Assembly (NCBI RefSeq): GCF_004564235.1
Contig: NZ_SOMN01000001.1
Coordinates: forward strand, 1-64,000
From: Cohnella luojiensis
Lineage (GTDB): Bacteria; Bacillota; Bacilli; Paenibacillales; Paenibacillaceae
DNA: 64,000 bases
Direction of reading: 5' to 3'
In this document: piece by piece, positions 43,207 to 51,447 of the stretch
Layout of the letters: each line of letters starts with the position of its first letter
Numbering within the stretch: the stretch's first letter is position 1
Program-made: the position numbers and the translations under genes
The notes under the pieces: model-generated
What the model saw: the letters and a program-made list of their open reading frames with translations, nothing else
Told to the model about the DNA's origin: nothing
The model's database searches: none

Positions 43207-44199
43207 ATGACGAAGCATTACGCCAAACAAGGTACATACGAGAACGAGCCGGCAATTCTGCTCAAGCACGGAAGTTATTCGGCGATTTTGCTCCCGAAGA
43301 TCGGAGGAAACCTGATTTCGTTCCGGGATGACGACCGGGATTTCCGGTTTATTCGCGAGCCGGAAGGGGCGGACTGGCCTGCATTCGTCAACAAACCTAT
43401 GGTTCACGGGGTCCCCGTCCTTTTTCCGCCTAACCGTTATGATGGAGGAACTTTCGAGTTTGACGGACGCACGTACCGATTTCCCGTAAACGAGCCCGAG
43501 ACGGGCAACCATATTCACGGCTTCGTCTATGAGTCGGAATGGGAAGTCGTCAGTTATGGCAGCACGGAACAGGCAAGCGCGGTTACCGTTAGGCTGCACT
43601 TTGACGAGAAGCATTCGGGCTTCGCTTATTTTCCTCATCGCATCACGTTATCCCAGACGTTCACGCTGTCCAACGAGGGACTTAAACTGCATTTCGAAGC
43701 CGTGAACGAAAGCGCGGAAGCCATTCCTTTCATGCTTGGATTCCATACGAGCGTGAATGCGCCATTTGCGCAAGGGAGTACAATCGAAGATTTAGAGTGC
43801 GGAATAGCCATCGGGGAACGGTGGGAGTTAAGCGGCCGTATGCTGCCGACGGGGCGCAAACTTCCGTTAAGCGAAGGGGAATTATTGTTGGCGGAAGGAG
43901 CGGGCAATCCTTATTTCGAGTCGTTAGACAATCATTATACGGCTTCAGGAAACGTCGGCGATAATGCGATGACGATCTACGATCGTCGGGTCAATGTCCG
44001 TTTCGTATACGAAGCGGGAGATGCCTACAAGCATTGGATGGTTTACAATGCGGCTGCGAACGGCAAGTTTTTCTGTCCGGAGCCGCAAACCGGCATGGTC
44101 AATGCACCGAATGTCGGGTTGCCGGCCGAGCAAACAGGACTAATCCGATTAAATCCGGGAGAGCGGTGGACTGCGGTCAGTCGCATGTACGTGGAATAA
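43207..44199 (+). CDS. Aldose 1-epimerase family protein
   Basis: This is a cytoplasmic mutarotase-type enzyme that interconverts sugar anomers. The galactose-mutarotase fold is seen in VPVLFPPNRYDGGTFEFDGR, the NHIHGFVYE block with the first active-site His near 100, the LGFHTSVNAPF stretch with the second His near 178, and the C-terminal FCPEPQTGMVNAPNVG with the catalytic Glu. ATG 43207 is spaced best from GGAGGA at 43195; ATG 43204 is also possible. It fits a role in handling sugars imported by the neighbouring clusters. Confidence 0.85.
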   Translation: MTKHYAKQGTYENEPAILLKHGSYSAILLPKIGGNLISFRDDDRDFRFIREPEGADWPAFVNKPMVHGVPVLFPPNRYDGGTFEFDGRTYRFPVNEPETGNHIHGFVYESEWEVVSYGSTEQASAVTVRLHFDEKHSGFAYFPHRITLSQTFTLSNEGLKLHFEAVNESAEAIPFMLGFHTSVNAPFAQGSTIEDLECGIAIGERWELSGRMLPTGRKLPLSEGELLLAEGAGNPYFESLDNHYTASGNVGDNAMTIYDRRVNVRFVYEAGDAYKHWMVYNAAANGKFFCPEPQTGMVNAPNVGLPAEQTGLIRLNPGERWTAVSRMYVE

Positions 44200-44207
44200 C
44201 TCATAAT

Positions 44208-44280
44208 CTCGAAACCAACCCGATTTGTTGATTTATCCCGCTGGCAGCGGCTTAAATGCTCGAAACCAGAATGGCACCTA
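44208..44280 (+). repeat. Diverged copy of a 51-bp-period hairpin repeat
   Basis: CTCGAAACCA occurs at 44208 and again at 44259, exactly 51 bp apart. Between them is CCGCTGGCAGCGGCTTAAAT, a short hairpin followed by TTAAAT, as in the array at 39127. GGCACCT follows the second copy at the comparable place. The shared period, hairpin position and words suggest one dispersed repeat family. Confidence 0.6.
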
Positions 44281-44291
44281 AGCAGTACCGA

Positions 44292-44334
44292 AAAAGACTA
44301 CCAGGCATGCTTTAGCGCGTCCTGGTAGTCTTTT
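44292..44334. terminator. Bidirectional terminator
   Basis: AAAAGACTACCAGG and CCTGGTAGTCTTTT form a 14-bp perfect stem around a 15-nt loop. It can end the epimerase transcript rightward and the kinase remnant leftward. Confidence 0.9.
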
Positions 44335-44335
44335 A

Positions 44336-44740
44336 TTATTGTAATCGGCGGTTATCACTCCGAGGTAAATCCCTTTGGAGTCTCCTGCAAGTCTCGCGGC
44401 TTGTGGAGAATTGCAGGCTTATGTCTTCGAATTGCTTGAGCATCAAACTAATCTTCTCCGTCGCTTGTTTAACGGTAAGGTTGGAGACGGATTCCATCTT
44501 CTCTTCGATAATGGATTGAGACTTGTTATAAGAAACCCAGCCAACAAGGAGTACGGAAACAAACGTCGAAACAAAGAACAGAATGAATATTTTCGAGCCT
44601 ACCTTAGCGTGATAATGTGTTATTCTACGAAAAATAGGCGCGCTTTTACGGGAATGCGACGTCGTTCTGCAAAATGCGGCGGACAGCATGCATAATAGGG
44701 ATTCGACCAGCAGTTGGAGGGATATATAAAATGCGATCAA
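44336..44740 (-). pseudogene. Truncated sensor-kinase remnant (N-terminal part only)
   Basis: On the minus strand the reading frame contains RRITHYHAKVGSKIFILFF, a membrane helix, then SYNKSQSIIEEKMESVSNL and VKQATEKISLMLKQFEDIS. This looks like the start of a YesM-type kinase sensor domain. It breaks off after about 75 recognisable residues into unrelated RETCRRLQRDLPRS and stops next to the terminator. The kinase core is missing. The upstream part of the frame overlaps the promoter region of the opposite kinase gene and has no good start. A remnant left by deletion is the best reading. Confidence 0.6.
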
Positions 44741-46551
44741 GGTTGATAAACCCTTTGACGAGATTAAACGTTAGGCAGCAGCTGATCCTGTTGTTCTTGG
44801 TATTGGTCAGCCCGGTGTTCCTGCTCAACTGGTACGCGAACACGAAAGCCGAGCAAATCCTGAAGGAGCACGTGACGAGCGCCTACGAGGAGCTTAACAA
44901 ACAAAACCATTTTCTGATCAACAGGGATATCGACACGGTCAGCCGGCTCATGACGACGCTCATCCAAAATGCGATGACCCAAAGCATGATCAGCAACGAG
45001 TACGATACGGAGTTCGACCGCGTCGTGAAATATGGGGAGATGAACACCCTTCTCGGCAACAACACCGTCGGGCTGTTCGACGGAGAGGCCATCTATTATT
45101 TCTTGTTCGTTTACGATCCGAACAATCATTATCGATTCGCGCCTTCCGTCCCGGATATCAACCGTCAGATAAACGGATCATCCGTCTTTTTCTATTCGGA
45201 TAAAACGAAGACGCCATGGATCGAAGAAGCGCTGAAAGCCAAAGGAAAAGGCGTGCTTGCGCTTATTGATAATTTCGGACCCAAGGCCAACCAGAGAACG
45301 TTGGCGTATCTGCGAACGGTGAACAGCATCACCAACGGCAGAAGCGTCGTCGGGGTTCTCGTCGCCACGAAAATGGACAAGAAGATCGAAGAATCCTTCA
45401 GCACCGTCTCCTTGCCGGAAGGCGGCGAGATGTTCTTAACCGACTGGTCTAATCGCGTTTTAGCGTCGACGACCTCGGAAATGGGCAAGACGTTAAAGAT
45501 TCCGAACGGATTGGATAAAGATTCGATGGAGGAAACCGTCAGTTTGGTTTCGGAGAAGTCCATTTACGTCGTCCATACCAAATTCACCCTAAAACAAAAG
45601 CTCGTATACACGATACCCACGAAATCCCTGCTCCAGCAACAAAGCGCTTTAAAGCAAGTCATTCAGACGATATCGATCGTCTATTCCTTATTCGCCATCG
45701 TCGTGATGATGTATTTCTGGCGATCTCTCATGAATCCTCTGCGGAAGCTAGCCATGTTCGCCCGGTCGCACGAGCCCGGCAAGCCTCTGTCGAGCATTCC
45801 GTCGAGAGAACGGAACGACGAAGTAGGCGTTCTCATTTATTCCGTTCATAACATGGCTAACCGGATCAACGACATGATCCACGACCAGTATTTCATGGAA
45901 ATCAAGCAGAAGGAATCGCAGCTGCAGCTTCTCTACCAGCAGATCAATCCCCATCTGTTATACAACACGCTGGAGAGCATCTACTGGAAGAGCTCGCTCG
46001 AAGGAAACACGGGATCGGCGGAGATGATCAAGGAGCTTTCCAAGCTGATGCGCATAAGCTTGAGCAGAGGCAGGGAATTGATCACGATCGAGGAGGAGCT
46101 GGAGCACGCCATGGCGTATACGAGCCTCCAGCAGAAACGGTATGAGTATGGTTTCGCCATCCATTGGAACATAAGCGACGAGGTCGTTAAGAATCTAATT
46201 CCTAAGATTACGCTGCAGCCGCTCATTGAGAACGCTATCATCCATGGAGTCATCAATATGGGCGAGGACGGGGAAATTATCGTCTCTGGTCGTTCGGTCG
46301 ACGACAACATCATTATCACGGTCGAGGACAATGGGTACAAAGCGACCGATCATGACGGGATCAACAAGCTGCTCGTTAGCGAGCCATCGGATACGACGTC
46401 CGGTTACGGGATCAAGAACGTCAACAAACGTATCCAGCTGCATTTCGGCAACGGCTACGGATTACGCTACGAAGCTCGTGAAGATGAAGGTACCCGGGTT
46501 ATCGCAGTCATCCCGCAACGGACAAGCTCGGAGATGAACGGAGAACAATAG
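44731..46551 (+). CDS. Sensor histidine kinase, YesM family (cluster C)
   Basis: This is a membrane sensor kinase paired with the regulator at 46572. A helix near residues 17-35 (LILLFLVLVSPVFLLNW) and another near 310-330 bracket an extracytoplasmic sensor. A HAMP-like linker follows, then the acceptor block QINPHLLYNTLESIYWK near 418, with Leu where the other two kinases have Phe. The ATPase motif is LIENAIIHG near 500, with the family's N-box Asn. The next box reads VEDNGYKATDHDG, a weak match to the usual DNGxG. ATG 44731 follows TTGGAGGG; an earlier frame extension to 44674 is rejected. Confidence 0.9.
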   Translation: MRSRLINPLTRLNVRQQLILLFLVLVSPVFLLNWYANTKAEQILKEHVTSAYEELNKQNHFLINRDIDTVSRLMTTLIQNAMTQSMISNEYDTEFDRVVKYGEMNTLLGNNTVGLFDGEAIYYFLFVYDPNNHYRFAPSVPDINRQINGSSVFFYSDKTKTPWIEEALKAKGKGVLALIDNFGPKANQRTLAYLRTVNSITNGRSVVGVLVATKMDKKIEESFSTVSLPEGGEMFLTDWSNRVLASTTSEMGKTLKIPNGLDKDSMEETVSLVSEKSIYVVHTKFTLKQKLVYTIPTKSLLQQQSALKQVIQTISIVYSLFAIVVMMYFWRSLMNPLRKLAMFARSHEPGKPLSSIPSRERNDEVGVLIYSVHNMANRINDMIHDQYFMEIKQKESQLQLLYQQINPHLLYNTLESIYWKSSLEGNTGSAEMIKELSKLMRISLSRGRELITIEEELEHAMAYTSLQQKRYEYGFAIHWNISDEVVKNLIPKITLQPLIENAIIHGVINMGEDGEIIVSGRSVDDNIIITVEDNGYKATDHDGINKLLVSEPSDTTSGYGIKNVNKRIQLHFGNGYGLRYEAREDEGTRVIAVIPQRTSSEMNGEQ

Positions 46552-46571
46552 GAAATGGGAGGACATCCAAC

Positions 46572-47903
46572 ATGTACAACATCCTTATCGTAGACGACGA
46601 ACCGCTCATATGCCGAGGCCTGGCAAGCCTGCTCGAAACTTCGGGGCTCAACATCCAGAACATTTACACCGCGCATAACGGGTATGAAGCATTGGACTAT
46701 TTGAAGATGGAGAACATCGACCTGCTCATCACGGATATCCAGATGGGCGCCATGAGCGGAATCGAGCTGATGCAACAGGCGAAGATCATAAAGCCATGGG
46801 TTCAAGTCATCGTCATCTCTGCTCACGAGACCTTCCAGTACGCGCAGCTGGCAATCCGGCTTGGTGCCAGGGACTACTTAATCAAGCCGATCAACAGCGA
46901 GCAGCTGCTCAATTCCGTTAGGCACGTCCTTCTTCATATGGATCGACCAGTGCTGAACCAAGCGGAATTGATCTCGGATTTGAGAGAACACTTCCGCATG
47001 GAGCAGCCTCTGCCGCAGCGAACGGAAATCCTGAACAAGCTTCTGAGCCCGGATCGCTCCAATCAGTCTCCGGAGACTTCAAAGCTGGAGCAACATAACG
47101 AAATTCACTTGCGCGGGCCGTATTTCGCGATGATCAAAATCCGTTTGGACTTTAACTCCGGCGCCAAGTCGCAAGTTGTCGAAGAGAAAGATACCAGGTT
47201 ATTGCAATACGCCGTGCTGAACATCGTCAATGAATTGCTCGACAAGGAGTGGGATCATCATTCGTTCTATTCGCTCAATCAAGACGTCAGCATTATCGTT
47301 CAATGGGATGAAGCCGGATACGGCGATTCCAGCGTTGACAAAATCAATCAGCTCGAGATGATCGGAAGAAGCCTGCATTTCAACGTACACAAATTCCTGG
47401 GTTTCCAATGCGTTGTCGGCATCAGCCAGATTCTGAAGGGGCGCGAGTTCCTTCCCGAGCTGAACGACCAGGTGAACAAGTCGATCGTATGGAATCGCGA
47501 GCATAAAGACCATCATGTGTTCTATTTCGGCGATTTCAAATGGGGCTTGTTTACCGAGGATCCCACCGAAGAAGACCTGGCCGCGCAGAACAATTTAATC
47601 GTGGAACGAGCCCATGAATATATTCATGCCAATTACGCGCAGAAGGGACTCACCCTAAATGAGGTCGCTCAGAAAAACCACGTAAGCCCGAATTATTTAA
47701 GTTACCTGTTCAAGAAAAACACGGGCACGAATTTATGGGAATACGTCATCAAACTGCGCATGGAAGAAAGCAAGCGGTTGATCCACAATACAGACTTGCG
47801 GAGATATGAAATCTCGGAGCGGGTCGGCTATGAATCGCCGGAACATTTTAGCAAAATATTCAAAAAATACTTCGGAATCAGCCCAAGCGAAATGAAGAAG
47901 TAG
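46572..47903 (+). CDS. Response regulator, YesN/AraC type (cluster C)
   Basis: This is a transcription activator with receiver and AraC domains. VDDE at 7-10, Asp55 in TDIQMGAMSG (Gly replaces the usual Pro after Met) and LIKPI near 105 mark the receiver. The last 100 residues hold two helix-turn-helix motifs (LNEVAQKNHVSPNYLSYLFKK; RYEISERVGYESPEHFSKIFKK). At 443 residues it is shorter than the other two regulators because its middle region is reduced. It lies 20 bases after the kinase stop. Candidate binding sites are at 47918 and 49812. Confidence 0.92.
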   Translation: MYNILIVDDEPLICRGLASLLETSGLNIQNIYTAHNGYEALDYLKMENIDLLITDIQMGAMSGIELMQQAKIIKPWVQVIVISAHETFQYAQLAIRLGARDYLIKPINSEQLLNSVRHVLLHMDRPVLNQAELISDLREHFRMEQPLPQRTEILNKLLSPDRSNQSPETSKLEQHNEIHLRGPYFAMIKIRLDFNSGAKSQVVEEKDTRLLQYAVLNIVNELLDKEWDHHSFYSLNQDVSIIVQWDEAGYGDSSVDKINQLEMIGRSLHFNVHKFLGFQCVVGISQILKGREFLPELNDQVNKSIVWNREHKDHHVFYFGDFKWGLFTEDPTEEDLAAQNNLIVERAHEYIHANYAQKGLTLNEVAQKNHVSPNYLSYLFKKNTGTNLWEYVIKLRMEESKRLIHNTDLRRYEISERVGYESPEHFSKIFKKYFGISPSEMKK

Positions 47904-47917
47904 GATCGCCCATGATC

Positions 47918-47962
47918 CGCATAGATACGCACATGTTCACATTGCGTCCCTTTTTCTACAAT
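47918..47962 (+). promoter_or_regulatory. Cluster C permease promoter with candidate operator
   Basis: The 25 bp at 47918-47942 (core GCACATG-TC, flanked by GC-TA-AT) resemble 49812-49836 in front of the binding-protein gene, with about 17 identities. A -10-like TACAAT lies at 47957-47962, 28 bp after the core start. Transcription would begin near 47969, so the ATG at 47970 would be at the mRNA end and ATG 48000 is the real start. Confidence 0.5.
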
Positions 47963-47999
47963 AAGACTTATGAGTAGAAAAAAGAAAGAGGGAGAACGA

Positions 48000-48920
48000 A
48001 TGAGTCAACCATCAACTGTTCCAATACGTTCCTTGGATGCCCTGCCCAAGAAACCTCCCGCAAAGTGGACAAAACACCTATGGGGCTATTTGTTCCTACT
48101 GCCCGCGGTCGTTATATTCTTCCTATTCCTGTGGATGCCGATCGGCAAGGGGATCGTCTTCAGCTTCTACCATATCGACTTCGTCAAAGGGGACTCCTTC
48201 GTAGGTTGGGAGAATTACGAGAGGGTCTTTATGGATCCCGAAGTCTGGGTATCCGTGAAAAATACGCTGTACTACATGGTGCTCGGGGTTCTTATCGGTT
48301 TCTGGGTGCCGATCCTGTTCGCCATCGCCATCTCCGAGATGAGAAGATTTCAAGGATTCGCCCGAATCGCGGCTTACTTGCCGTACGTCGTTCCCTTCGT
48401 CGTTCTTTACGGCTTGTGGAGATGGTTATACGACCCGGTAGGACCGATTAACGCGCTCATTACGAAAGTGGGGCTCGATTCCGTTCTATTCTTGACGGAT
48501 AAAGCGTGGTCGATGATCTCGATCGTCATTATGGAAACTTGGCAAAGCTTCGGCTCGGCTTTGCTCATCTATTTGGCCGCGGTGCTCAGCATCCCCCGCG
48601 ATTGGTACGAAGCCGCGGAGATCGACGGGGCGGGCGTATGGAAGAGAATTCGCCACATCACGCTTCCGGCCATCAAGAATCAGATCGTCCTCTTGTTCTT
48701 GCTTCAGCTTATCGCCACATCCCAAGGCTTCCAAACGCATTACGCGTTATTGGACGGCGGGCCTAACAACGCAACGCTGACCTACGCATTGTTGGTCGTC
48801 AGATATGCGTTTACGCGACAGGATTACGGTTCCGCGTCCGCGCTTGGCGTACTCATGTTCCTTGTGCTTGGATTGCTGGCCGTTATCCAGTACCGGATGT
48901 CCAACAAGAAGGAGGCATAA
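48000..48920 (+). CDS. Sugar ABC transporter permease (MalF/UgpA type, cluster C)
   Basis: This is the first membrane subunit of the cluster C importer. Six helices are preceded by a polar N-terminus of about 30 residues. The EAA-type loop reads YEAAEIDGAGVWKRIRHITLPAIKN near residue 205; the last third includes GGPNNATLTYALLVVRYAF. ATG 48000 has GAGGGAG upstream. Unlike clusters A and B, the permeases here come before the binding protein. Confidence 0.92.
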   Translation: MSQPSTVPIRSLDALPKKPPAKWTKHLWGYLFLLPAVVIFFLFLWMPIGKGIVFSFYHIDFVKGDSFVGWENYERVFMDPEVWVSVKNTLYYMVLGVLIGFWVPILFAIAISEMRRFQGFARIAAYLPYVVPFVVLYGLWRWLYDPVGPINALITKVGLDSVLFLTDKAWSMISIVIMETWQSFGSALLIYLAAVLSIPRDWYEAAEIDGAGVWKRIRHITLPAIKNQIVLLFLLQLIATSQGFQTHYALLDGGPNNATLTYALLVVRYAFTRQDYGSASALGVLMFLVLGLLAVIQYRMSNKKEA

Positions 48921-48923
48921 GCT

Positions 48924-49796
48924 TTGAAGACCATAGACCGAGGCATATTATCGGATTACGATTTGAAGAAGCCGGGCAACAAGATTATTTATTACTTAAT
49001 GATGGTCGTCGTGCTTGCCATGGTATGCACGATGCTGTACCCCATGTTCGTCATTCTCTTTAACGGACTGAAGCTCAATACGGAGGTCAACTCGTTTCCG
49101 CCGACATTCCTTCCGTCCGAGGTTCATTTCGAGAACTACCAGAAGGCATGGAGTTATATTAAGTTGCCGTTGTTCGCTAGGAATACGCTGTTTATCTTCG
49201 CAGGCAACATGGTCATGACGGTGCTCGTCGTCGGATTCGCGTCGTTCAGCCTATCGCGAATGAACGTGCCGTACAAGAAGGTCATCCAGTATTTCTTCCT
49301 GTTGACGCTATTCATCCCGCCAACGACGTACATTATTCCGAATTTCGTTAACTTGCGCGATCTCGGATTGATGAATTCGTTCTGGGCGTTATGGCTGCCC
49401 GCCGGTGCTAATGCCTTCTTCTTGCTTCTGCTCAAGTCCTTCTTCGACGGGATCAACATGGAGATGTTCGAATCGGGTCGGATCGACGGGGCTTCCGAGC
49501 CTAGATTGTTCTTCCAGATCGCGTTCCCTCTATCCGTGCCGATCTTTGCGACGCTTGCGATCTTCGTGTTCTCCTCGGCATGGAACGACTGGTACTGGCC
49601 GTCGCTGATCCTATCGAGCGACGATAAGTATCCGCTCGCAACGGCGATTTACAAATACGTGATTAACGTCAGAAGACTGGATTTGAACCTTCGTTTCGCG
49701 ATCCTGTCGATGATTACTTTCCCGCCGGTTATCGTATTCCTGATTTTCCAGAAGTATATCGTTCGCGGTCTTCATTTGGGCGGAGTCAAAGGATAA
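48924..49796 (+). CDS. Sugar ABC transporter permease (MalG/UgpE type, cluster C)
   Basis: This is the second membrane subunit. Seen are the first helix at 20-45, GLKLNTEVNSFPP, the FASFSLSRMNVPYKK block near 105, the loop FESGRIDGASEPRLFFQIAFP near 182, and the ending YIVRGLHLGGVKG. A TTG start at 48924 lies seven bases after AAGGAGG and four bases after the previous stop. Confidence 0.92.
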   Translation: MKTIDRGILSDYDLKKPGNKIIYYLMMVVVLAMVCTMLYPMFVILFNGLKLNTEVNSFPPTFLPSEVHFENYQKAWSYIKLPLFARNTLFIFAGNMVMTVLVVGFASFSLSRMNVPYKKVIQYFFLLTLFIPPTTYIIPNFVNLRDLGLMNSFWALWLPAGANAFFLLLLKSFFDGINMEMFESGRIDGASEPRLFFQIAFPLSVPIFATLAIFVFSSAWNDWYWPSLILSSDDKYPLATAIYKYVINVRRLDLNLRFAILSMITFPPVIVFLIFQKYIVRGLHLGGVKG

Positions 49797-49811
49797 TGCC
49801 CATGAACAGCA

Positions 49812-49878
49812 TGCGTAAATCTGCACATGATCGAAATAGGAATACACATCGCCTTGATGAATGCGGCTCCATTATGAT
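49812..49878 (+). promoter_or_regulatory. Candidate operator and -10 box before the cluster C binding-protein gene
   Basis: A sequence similar to 47918-47942 lies at 49812-49836 with core GCACATGATC. A TATGAT at 49873-49878 is 50 bp after the core start, 22 bp farther than in the permease promoter, about two helical turns, so the protein would sit on the same face. The binding protein therefore has its own promoter. Confidence 0.4.
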
Positions 49879-49922
49879 GAGCGTGTAAGCAAAACAATTA
49901 AACGAAAAGGGGATTAACAACA

Positions 49923-51377
49923 ATGCGCAAGATTTCGACGATCATCGCTTGTCTTCTGTTATTCAGCTTAGTACTGGCTGCATGCGGCGGCAATAACAAC
50001 AACAATGCATCACCTTCGGCTTCGCCGTCAGCGAGCACGCCAGCTGAATCTTCACCCGCTGCCGAGAGCAGCGAAGCTCCTCCTGCCGAAGACTTTACGC
50101 AGGTCAAAGCGACGATCAGCATCTACTACCCGACTCCGGACCAAGTGGAGAAACGCGCACTGGAAGACGATAAAATCAAACGCTTTAACGAAGTTTACCC
50201 TAACGTCGAAGTCGTAAAAAGCGACTGGCAGTACAATCCGAACGAAATCGGAATCAAGATGGGAGCCAACGAAGCTCCGACGCTCTTCAACACTTACGCA
50301 ACCGAAGGTAAATTCCTTGCGGAAAAAGGTTGGGCGGCAGATATTACAGAGTTGTTCAACGCTTACGACAAAAAAGACCAATTGAATCCGATCCTGCTGG
50401 ATCAATTCAACATCGGCGGCAAAATCTTCGGTATTCCGCAGCAAGGATACGTTGTAGGTACAGTAGTGAACAAAAAGATGCTTACCGATAAAGGCGTAGC
50501 GGTTCCTCCGCTTGACTGGACTTGGGATGACGTTATGAACACGGCTAAAGCGGTAGCGGATCCGGGCAAAGGAATTTCCGGCATCGCTCCGATGGGTAAA
50601 GGAAACGAAGCCGGCTGGAACTGGACGAACTTCTTGTTCGAAGCGGGCGGAGAAATTCAAACGGTCGAAGGCGGCAAAGTTACGGCGGCGTTCAACTCCG
50701 AAGCCGGCCTTAAAGCCCTAGAATTCTACAGCAAGCTGAAAGAAGCAAGCGTTATTCCCGCCGACTGGGCTCTTGGATGGGGCGATGCGGTAGGCGCGTT
50801 CGCGCAAGGCAGAACGGCCATGGTTATCGCCGGTCCCGACGGCCCGCTTGATCAAGGGTTGAACCAAGGCGGATTGAAACCGGAAGATCTTATCGTATAC
50901 CCAATGCCGGCAGCAGCCGCAGGCGGCAAGCACACAGGCGTTCTTGGCGGAGACTTCCTCGTTGTCAACCCGAACGCAACTCCAGATGAACAACGACTGG
51001 CGTTCGAATACGCGGTATTCCACTACTTCTCCGACAAAGGCCTAGAATCGACGGAAGCGAACATCCAAGCGCGTAAAGCAGAGAACAAATTCTTCGTACC
51101 GCCGGTTATCCAATACTTCAAGCAAGATTCAGAATACGGCGCTAAAGTGAAAGCCGTATACGACAAATACGATAACGTATATCAATACAGCAATGAGTTG
51201 ATGGCACTTCTCGACGGTAAACCGGAAGCGCAATTCAACACTCAAGATTATTACGCGGCCATGACTAACGTCATTCAAGAAGTGTTCTCCAAAAAAGACG
51301 TTGACCTTAAAGCGCAACTCGACGCTGCGGCGAAAACCGTACAAGAGAAATTCTACGACCAAATCAAAGTAGAATAG
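49923..51377 (+). CDS. Sugar ABC transporter substrate-binding lipoprotein (cluster C)
   Basis: This is a lipid-anchored receptor for the cluster C importer. The signal peptide ends LVLAACGGN near residue 20; an Asn/Ser/Pro/Glu-rich linker of about 35 residues follows. The mature domain shows VKATISIYYPTPDQVEKR, APTLFNTYATEGKF near 118, FGIPQQGYVVGTV near 160 and a late PPVIQYFKQDSEYG. It is not closely similar to the A and B proteins in its ligand-contact blocks, so a different sugar is likely. Codon use is A-ending and regular, which may reflect high expression. Confidence 0.9.
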   Translation: MRKISTIIACLLLFSLVLAACGGNNNNNASPSASPSASTPAESSPAAESSEAPPAEDFTQVKATISIYYPTPDQVEKRALEDDKIKRFNEVYPNVEVVKSDWQYNPNEIGIKMGANEAPTLFNTYATEGKFLAEKGWAADITELFNAYDKKDQLNPILLDQFNIGGKIFGIPQQGYVVGTVVNKKMLTDKGVAVPPLDWTWDDVMNTAKAVADPGKGISGIAPMGKGNEAGWNWTNFLFEAGGEIQTVEGGKVTAAFNSEAGLKALEFYSKLKEASVIPADWALGWGDAVGAFAQGRTAMVIAGPDGPLDQGLNQGGLKPEDLIVYPMPAAAAGGKHTGVLGGDFLVVNPNATPDEQRLAFEYAVFHYFSDKGLESTEANIQARKAENKFFVPPVIQYFKQDSEYGAKVKAVYDKYDNVYQYSNELMALLDGKPEAQFNTQDYYAAMTNVIQEVFSKKDVDLKAQLDAAAKTVQEKFYDQIKVE

Positions 51378-51384
51378 TTAGAAA

Positions 51385-51429
51385 GAGGGTTGCCTTGGGC
51401 GAACGAAAGTTTGCAGGGGGCAACCCTCT
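51385..51429 (+). terminator. Hairpin after the cluster C binding-protein gene
   Basis: AGAGGGTTGCC and GGCAACCCTCT form an 11-bp perfect stem around a 23-nt loop. No T-run follows; ATAATAGGGGG leads into the next gene's ribosome site. It may stabilise the upstream mRNA or attenuate read-through. Confidence 0.65.
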
Positions 51430-51447
51430 ATAATAGGGGGAAAGCGT

